A DNA stretch of 8,601 nt from an uncultured Caulobacteraceae bacterium. GTDB lineage: Bacteria; Pseudomonadota; Alphaproteobacteria; Caulobacterales; Caulobacteraceae. This document shows positions 5,502 to 8,601 of this stretch, in pieces. Under the pieces are notes generated by a model. It made no database searches. It was given only the letters and a program-made list of their open reading frames with translations, and had not been told where the DNA came from. The stretch is taken from contig CALEOQ010000171.1 of assembly GCA_937910255.1 (NCBI GenBank), positions 1-8,601 on the forward strand, written 5' to 3'. A program made the translations under genes and the position numbers. Numbering within the stretch: the stretch's first letter is position 1; every line of letters starts with the position of its first letter.

Positions 5502-5756
5502 GGTGCGGCCTTTCAATTATGAAAAAGCACGAAACGGCGTAATACTGCCATTAAGGTGCGGATCGGTCTATCCCATGGTTTATCGTATTTCGTCACAATG
5601 GCGCAGTTACGGGTTGGATGTGCTGCGCCCACCAACCCTGCGGTCAGGCCTCGCCCGACACCCTCAAGGGCCGTCGTCGCGTCCCCGCGACGAAACCCTT
5701 GAGCCAAGGGCGGAGCCCTTAGCGATCCCGGCAGGGGCCAGAGCAGGGGAGGGCGC
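5502..5756. other. oriT: Divergent traD-traA intergenic region containing oriT
   Basis: This 255-bp gap has no gene. The half next to traD (about 5511-5600) is AT-richer and probably carries the traD promoter; none is clear enough to place. Interleaved inverted repeats follow at 5600-5638. The strongest signal is a 41-base hairpin at 5663-5703: arms CTCAAGGG/CCCTTGAG, an internal bulge, then TCGTCGCG/CGCGACGA around a 4-base loop. Immediately after it is CCAAGGGCGGAG (5704-5715), close to the Ti nic motif (CCAAGGGCGCAA) and related to RSF1010 TAAGTGCGCCCT. By analogy the nick would fall on the plus strand between 5712 and 5713. A small inverted repeat AAGGGC/GCCCTT (5706-5720) overlays the nic motif. 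A strong AGGGGAGGG ribosome site for traA lies at 5745-5753. The structure is seen; oriT function and nick position are inferred. Confidence 0.8.
5600..5638. repeat. Interleaved inverted repeats upstream of oriT
   Basis: Two 7-bp inverted repeats alternate as A-B-A'-B': GGCGCAG (5600-5606), GGGTTGG (5611-5617), CTGCGCC (5623-5629) and CCAACCC (5632-5638). Both are perfect. As hairpins they exclude each other; as RNA they could form a pseudoknot. They could also be overlapping operators. Confidence 0.6.
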
Positions 5757-7253
5757 ATGGCGCAGTACCGACTAGAGGTTCAAACCATCCAGCGGTCGGC
5801 CGGCCGCTCCGCTGTCGCGGCCGCCGCCTATCGGTCTGGCGACCGCTTGATCGACGAGCGCCTGGCGATGGAGTTCGACTTCGGCTCGAAGGGCGACATC
5901 GAGTTCGCGGCGGTGATGGCGCCGGCCGATGCGCCGGTGTCGTTCAGTGACCGCCAGACGCTGTGGAACGCGGCCGAAGACGCGGAGCGGCGGAAGGACG
6001 CCGTGCCCGCGAGGGAGCTGTTGGTGTCGCTGCCGCATGAGCTCGATTTCGAGCAACGGCGGGCGCTGGTTCAGGCGTTTGTCGCCGAGCAGCTGGTGGC
6101 GCGGGGGATGATCGCCGATGTGGCCATGCACCGGCCGGGACAGGCCGGCGACGAGCGCAATTTTCACGCCCATATCCTGGTGACGACCCGGTCGGTGACG
6201 CCGGATGGTTTCGGCAAAAAACCTGCCGAGTGGTGGAGTCCGAAGGCGCTGCGGGAATGGCGCTCCGCCTGGGCCGATATCCAGAACGAACATCTGCGCC
6301 GGCACCTGGGACCGGACGCCCCGCAGGTCTCGCATTTGTCGTTGGCCGACCAGGGGTCTGACCGCGAGCCTGGCGTGCATCTGGGACCCACGGCGAGCGC
6401 CTTGGAGCGCAAGGATGTCGCCTCGGAGCGGGGCCAGCTGAACCGCGACACCGAGGCCCATAACGCTAAGCGCAAAGAGCTTCGGACAGACTTCCAGGCG
6501 ACCGCCGACCGGCTGGTGCGCGAGGCGCCGGTGATCGCGGTTCCGGTCGCGAAATTGACGACCGAGGCTGAGCAGGTGCGGGCTCGAATGGTGGCAGAGC
6601 GCGATCGTTGGGCGGCCGAGCGCGCGGCGCTCACCTTGCCGAAGATCGACAACGCGCGGGCGCTGGAACGCGACCTTCTGCAGCCGGCCCGGACGACGCT
6701 CGCGTCGGCGAAACTTCGGCTGCGGGCGACGGAACAGCGGGTCACCAAAGTGCGCCAGCGGCGCCTGGCCCTGGTGCAGTGGATCCGCAATCCCGCACGG
6801 ATGATCTGGGCCAAGCACGCCGAGCTGAACGCCATTTCGAGGGCGCGCGCGGCGATGAAGCGGGCTGAGGTCGCGGTGCAGGTGCGGGCGGCTTGGATCG
6901 CCTCGCCGGCTGGTCAGGCCTATGTCGCCGGCCGGCGCGGCCCGCAGCTGGAGCGCGCCGGCGATGTGGCCCGCCAGCGGCGGACCCTCGAGCGCAAGAT
7001 CAAGCGGATCGACAAGCGGATCGAGGGGGCCACGCGAGCCTACAACGATCTGCGCGTCGCCCAGGCCTTGGGTCAGAAGGAGCTGCAGGTTCCGTCCCGC
7101 CTGCCGGACGAGACCCGGTTCATCCGCGAGGTCGGCGGGCCCGCGCGGACCGCCTTGATGCGCTACCCGGCGCAGGCCCGGGCTCAGGCTGTCGAGCGCG
7201 TCAACCGTTCGCTGGGCCAGACCATCGGCCGCGGCATCCTTCCGGGTCGGTGA
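5757..7253 (+). CDS. traA: MOBQ (MobA/MobL-type) relaxase
   Basis: This 498-residue DNA-strand transferase should nick oriT and stay covalently bound to the 5' end during transfer. The N-terminal relaxase domain (about 1-215) begins MAQYRLEVQTIQRSAGRSAVAAAAYRSGD, the hallmark of MobA/MobL and Ti TraA. The likely catalytic tyrosine is Tyr25, the same position as in RSF1010 MobA. The HUH metal site is RNFHAHIL (His137, His139), with His125 upstream. The block VSHLSLADQGSDREPGVHLGP (191-211) is also conserved. The rest (about 220-498) is charged and helical, probably coiled coil, and lacks the RecD-like helicase motifs of the roughly 1100-residue TraA of Ti plasmids. I use traA for position and family, but mobA would be equally fair. 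The start follows AGGGGAGGG by three bases. It is divergent from traD across oriT, and traG starts seven bases after its stop. Confidence 0.9.
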   Translation: MAQYRLEVQTIQRSAGRSAVAAAAYRSGDRLIDERLAMEFDFGSKGDIEFAAVMAPADAPVSFSDRQTLWNAAEDAERRKDAVPARELLVSLPHELDFEQRRALVQAFVAEQLVARGMIADVAMHRPGQAGDERNFHAHILVTTRSVTPDGFGKKPAEWWSPKALREWRSAWADIQNEHLRRHLGPDAPQVSHLSLADQGSDREPGVHLGPTASALERKDVASERGQLNRDTEAHNAKRKELRTDFQATADRLVREAPVIAVPVAKLTTEAEQVRARMVAERDRWAAERAALTLPKIDNARALERDLLQPARTTLASAKLRLRATEQRVTKVRQRRLALVQWIRNPARMIWAKHAELNAISRARAAMKRAEVAVQVRAAWIASPAGQAYVAGRRGPQLERAGDVARQRRTLERKIKRIDKRIEGATRAYNDLRVAQALGQKELQVPSRLPDETRFIREVGGPARTALMRYPAQARAQAVERVNRSLGQTIGRGILPGR

Positions 7254-7260
7254 GGTCCCC

Positions 7261-8497
7261 ATGAACACATCCCAACGCCTCGCCCTGGTGCTGCCGATCG
7301 CGCTCTCGGCGATCCTGCTTGGCCTGGGCTGGGCGACCCAACAGGCGGCGCATGGCCTGCACTATGCCGCCGCCCTGGGGCCGGGCTGGGCCGATGTCGG
7401 TCCGGTGCGCCTCTATCGGCCGTGGGCCTTCGCGCAGTGGTATCTGGCCCTGCAGCCGCGCTATCCGCGCCTCTTTGATGGCGCCGGCCTGGCGGGCCTC
7501 GCCGTCGCCCTGGCGCCGATCCTATTGGTGGCGCTGGCCACGCGCGGTTCGGAGCGGGCGCCCAAGGCCTTTGGCCGGGACGCCTGGGCGGGCCTGGCGG
7601 ACGTCGCGCGGGCGAAACTGTTCGGTCAGGGCCGCCAGATCAGCGGCCGGGTGCTGGGGCGTTTCAAGGGCCGCTACCTGACCTATGGCGGGCCGGAACA
7701 CGCGATCATCGTCGGCGCCTCGCGCAGCGGGAAGGGGGCTGGCCATGTGGTCCCCACGCTCGTCGCCTGGCCCGAGAGCGCCTTTGTCTATGACCGCAAG
7801 GGCGAGCTTTGGCACATCACCGCCGATCACCGGAAGACGTTCAGTCACGTCTTCTACTTCGCGCCGACCGACCCCAACACCGTGCGCTGGAACCCGCTGT
7901 TCGAGGTCCGTAAGGGGCCGATGGAGATCGCCGACATCCAGAACGTCGTCGGCATCCTGGTTGACCCTTTGGGCCGTAAGGCCGGGGACCTCAATTTCTG
8001 GGATCAGAGCGCCACCGACTTCTTCACGGCGGTGATCCTGCACGTGCTCTACAGCGAGCCCGACGAGCTCAAGAACCTGGCTCAGGTTCGCCGGCTGCTG
8101 ATCGACATCGAACCGACCCTGCACGCCATGCTGCACACCCAGCATCGGCATCGGCCAGACTATCACGCGACCGACGGCCTGGCGCGGGACGCTGACGACG
8201 CTCTCATCCCCGAGATTCACCCGGAGGTGAAGCTGGGGGCGACGGCGCTGGCCGGCATGGACGAGCGGGTGAAATCCAATGTCCTGGCCACCTGCCGGGC
8301 GTCGCTGTCGCTATGGGCCGACCCCCTGGTCGAATACGCCACCAGCTGGTCCGACTTCTCGATCGGCGACCTGGTCTGCGCCGAGGCGCCGGTGACCTTC
8401 TACCTGATCACGCCCCAGGCCCATGCCGACCGCCTGGCCTTCCTGGTGCGGGTGTTCATCCGGCAGAGCGTGAACAGCCTGATGGAGCACGAGCACT
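7261..8497 (+). CDS. traG: Partial TraG/VirD4 type IV coupling protein, C-terminus missing
   Basis: This inner-membrane ATPase links the relaxase-DNA complex to the secretion channel. 412 residues are authentic. Two membrane segments lie at about 7-27 and 76-94. Walker A is GASRSGKG at 152-159 (Lys158), and the VYDRKGELW block at 176-184 and RWNPL at 209-213 are typical of VirD4/TraG. The frame then continues through the all-alpha domain region to QSVNSLMEHEH. Walker B and the C-terminal NTPase motifs are absent because the contig ends in adapter sequence. The apparent TAG stop (8497-8499) takes its last two bases from the adapter and is false. Normal length is about 600-700 residues. GAGGT (7252-7256) overlapping the traA stop is the ribosome-binding site, so traA and traG form one operon. 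Confidence 0.92.
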
Positions 8498-8601
8498 AGA
8501 TCGGAAGAGCACACGTCTGAACTCCAGTCACGTCGTAATCTCGTAGTCCGTCTTCTGCTTGAAAAAAAAAAAGCACACTCTCACACTGCAGTCTCAACGA
8601 C
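8498..8601 (+). other. Illumina TruSeq read-2/P7 adapter, index, poly-A and junk (artefact)
   Basis: AGATCGGAAGAGCACACGTC begins at 8498 and continues as the TruSeq index adapter to 8531. Next come a six-base index-like GTCGTA (8532-8537), a P7 stretch ending CCGTCTTCTGCTTG at 8561 with TG written as GT at 8546-8547, eleven A (8562-8572), and noise. In one frame it translates to the common contaminant DRKSTRLNSSHVVIS. Confidence 0.98.

Noticed and set aside
5513..5758. Minus-strand open frame of 81 codons across the oriT region
   Set aside because: It overlaps the oriT hairpin and the traA ribosome-binding site and has no homology I recognise; GC-rich DNA opens such frames by chance.
6180..6205. 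Another iteron copy in traA (GGTCGGTGACG)
   Set aside because: Only the TCGGTGAC core matches and the CGGGG half is missing; expected by chance in GC-rich coding DNA.
5772..7268. 498-codon open frame on the minus strand opposite traA
   Set aside because: It is a shadow of the relaxase gene: Arg/Gly/Pro-rich translation, no domain, and the plus strand carries clear MOBQ motifs.
149..8497. A wholly new defence or metabolic system
   Set aside because: Every substantial gene fits known plasmid replication, partition or conjugation families; no cargo gene or unexplained coding stretch remains.
8562..8572. Poly-A run as a terminator or AT-rich element
   Set aside because: It follows the P7 adapter and is the usual signal after a read runs off the end of a library molecule.

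Overview
The window is a whole short-read contig. Illumina library sequence lies at both ends (about 1-148 and 8498-8601), and roughly 8.35 kb of real DNA lies between them. That DNA is GC-rich and is the backbone of a mobilisable or conjugative plasmid, probably from an alphaproteobacterium. The RPA-family initiator, the parAB pair and a Ti-like traD/oriT/traA arrangement support this; Caulobacterales would fit, but that is only an impression from the proteins and base composition.

Replication and partition (149-3332): the C-terminal half of a RepA initiator is cut off by the left adapter. Four 18-bp iterons with an exact 23-bp period follow it, the first overlapping the repA stop codon. A 239-bp gap then leads to a tight parA-parB operon. 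Directly after parB lie two 20-bp palindromes (candidate parS). Two further iteron-like sites lie away from the array: one on the minus strand inside the start of parB, and one just past the palindromes.

Transfer, part 1 (3445-4820): traF, a TraF-type S26 signal peptidase, is translationally coupled to a SleB-like cell wall hydrolase. These fit pilin or secretion-protein maturation and local opening of peptidoglycan for a type IV secretion channel, but no channel (VirB/Trb) genes lie in the window.

Transfer, part 2 (4821-8497): a long TraD-like accessory protein is encoded on the minus strand. It is divergent from a MOBQ (MobA/MobL) relaxase and its downstream partner, the TraG/VirD4 coupling protein, which is cut off by the right adapter. 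The 255-bp divergent gap contains a large inverted repeat followed by a Ti/RSF1010-like nic motif, so it is very probably oriT. The relaxase would nick there with TraD as accessory factor, and TraG would hand the nucleoprotein to a secretion channel encoded elsewhere.

I see no defence, metabolic or resistance cargo and no wholly new system. The most interesting signals are the dispersed iterons, the twin palindromes, and the oriT region with its interleaved inverted repeats.
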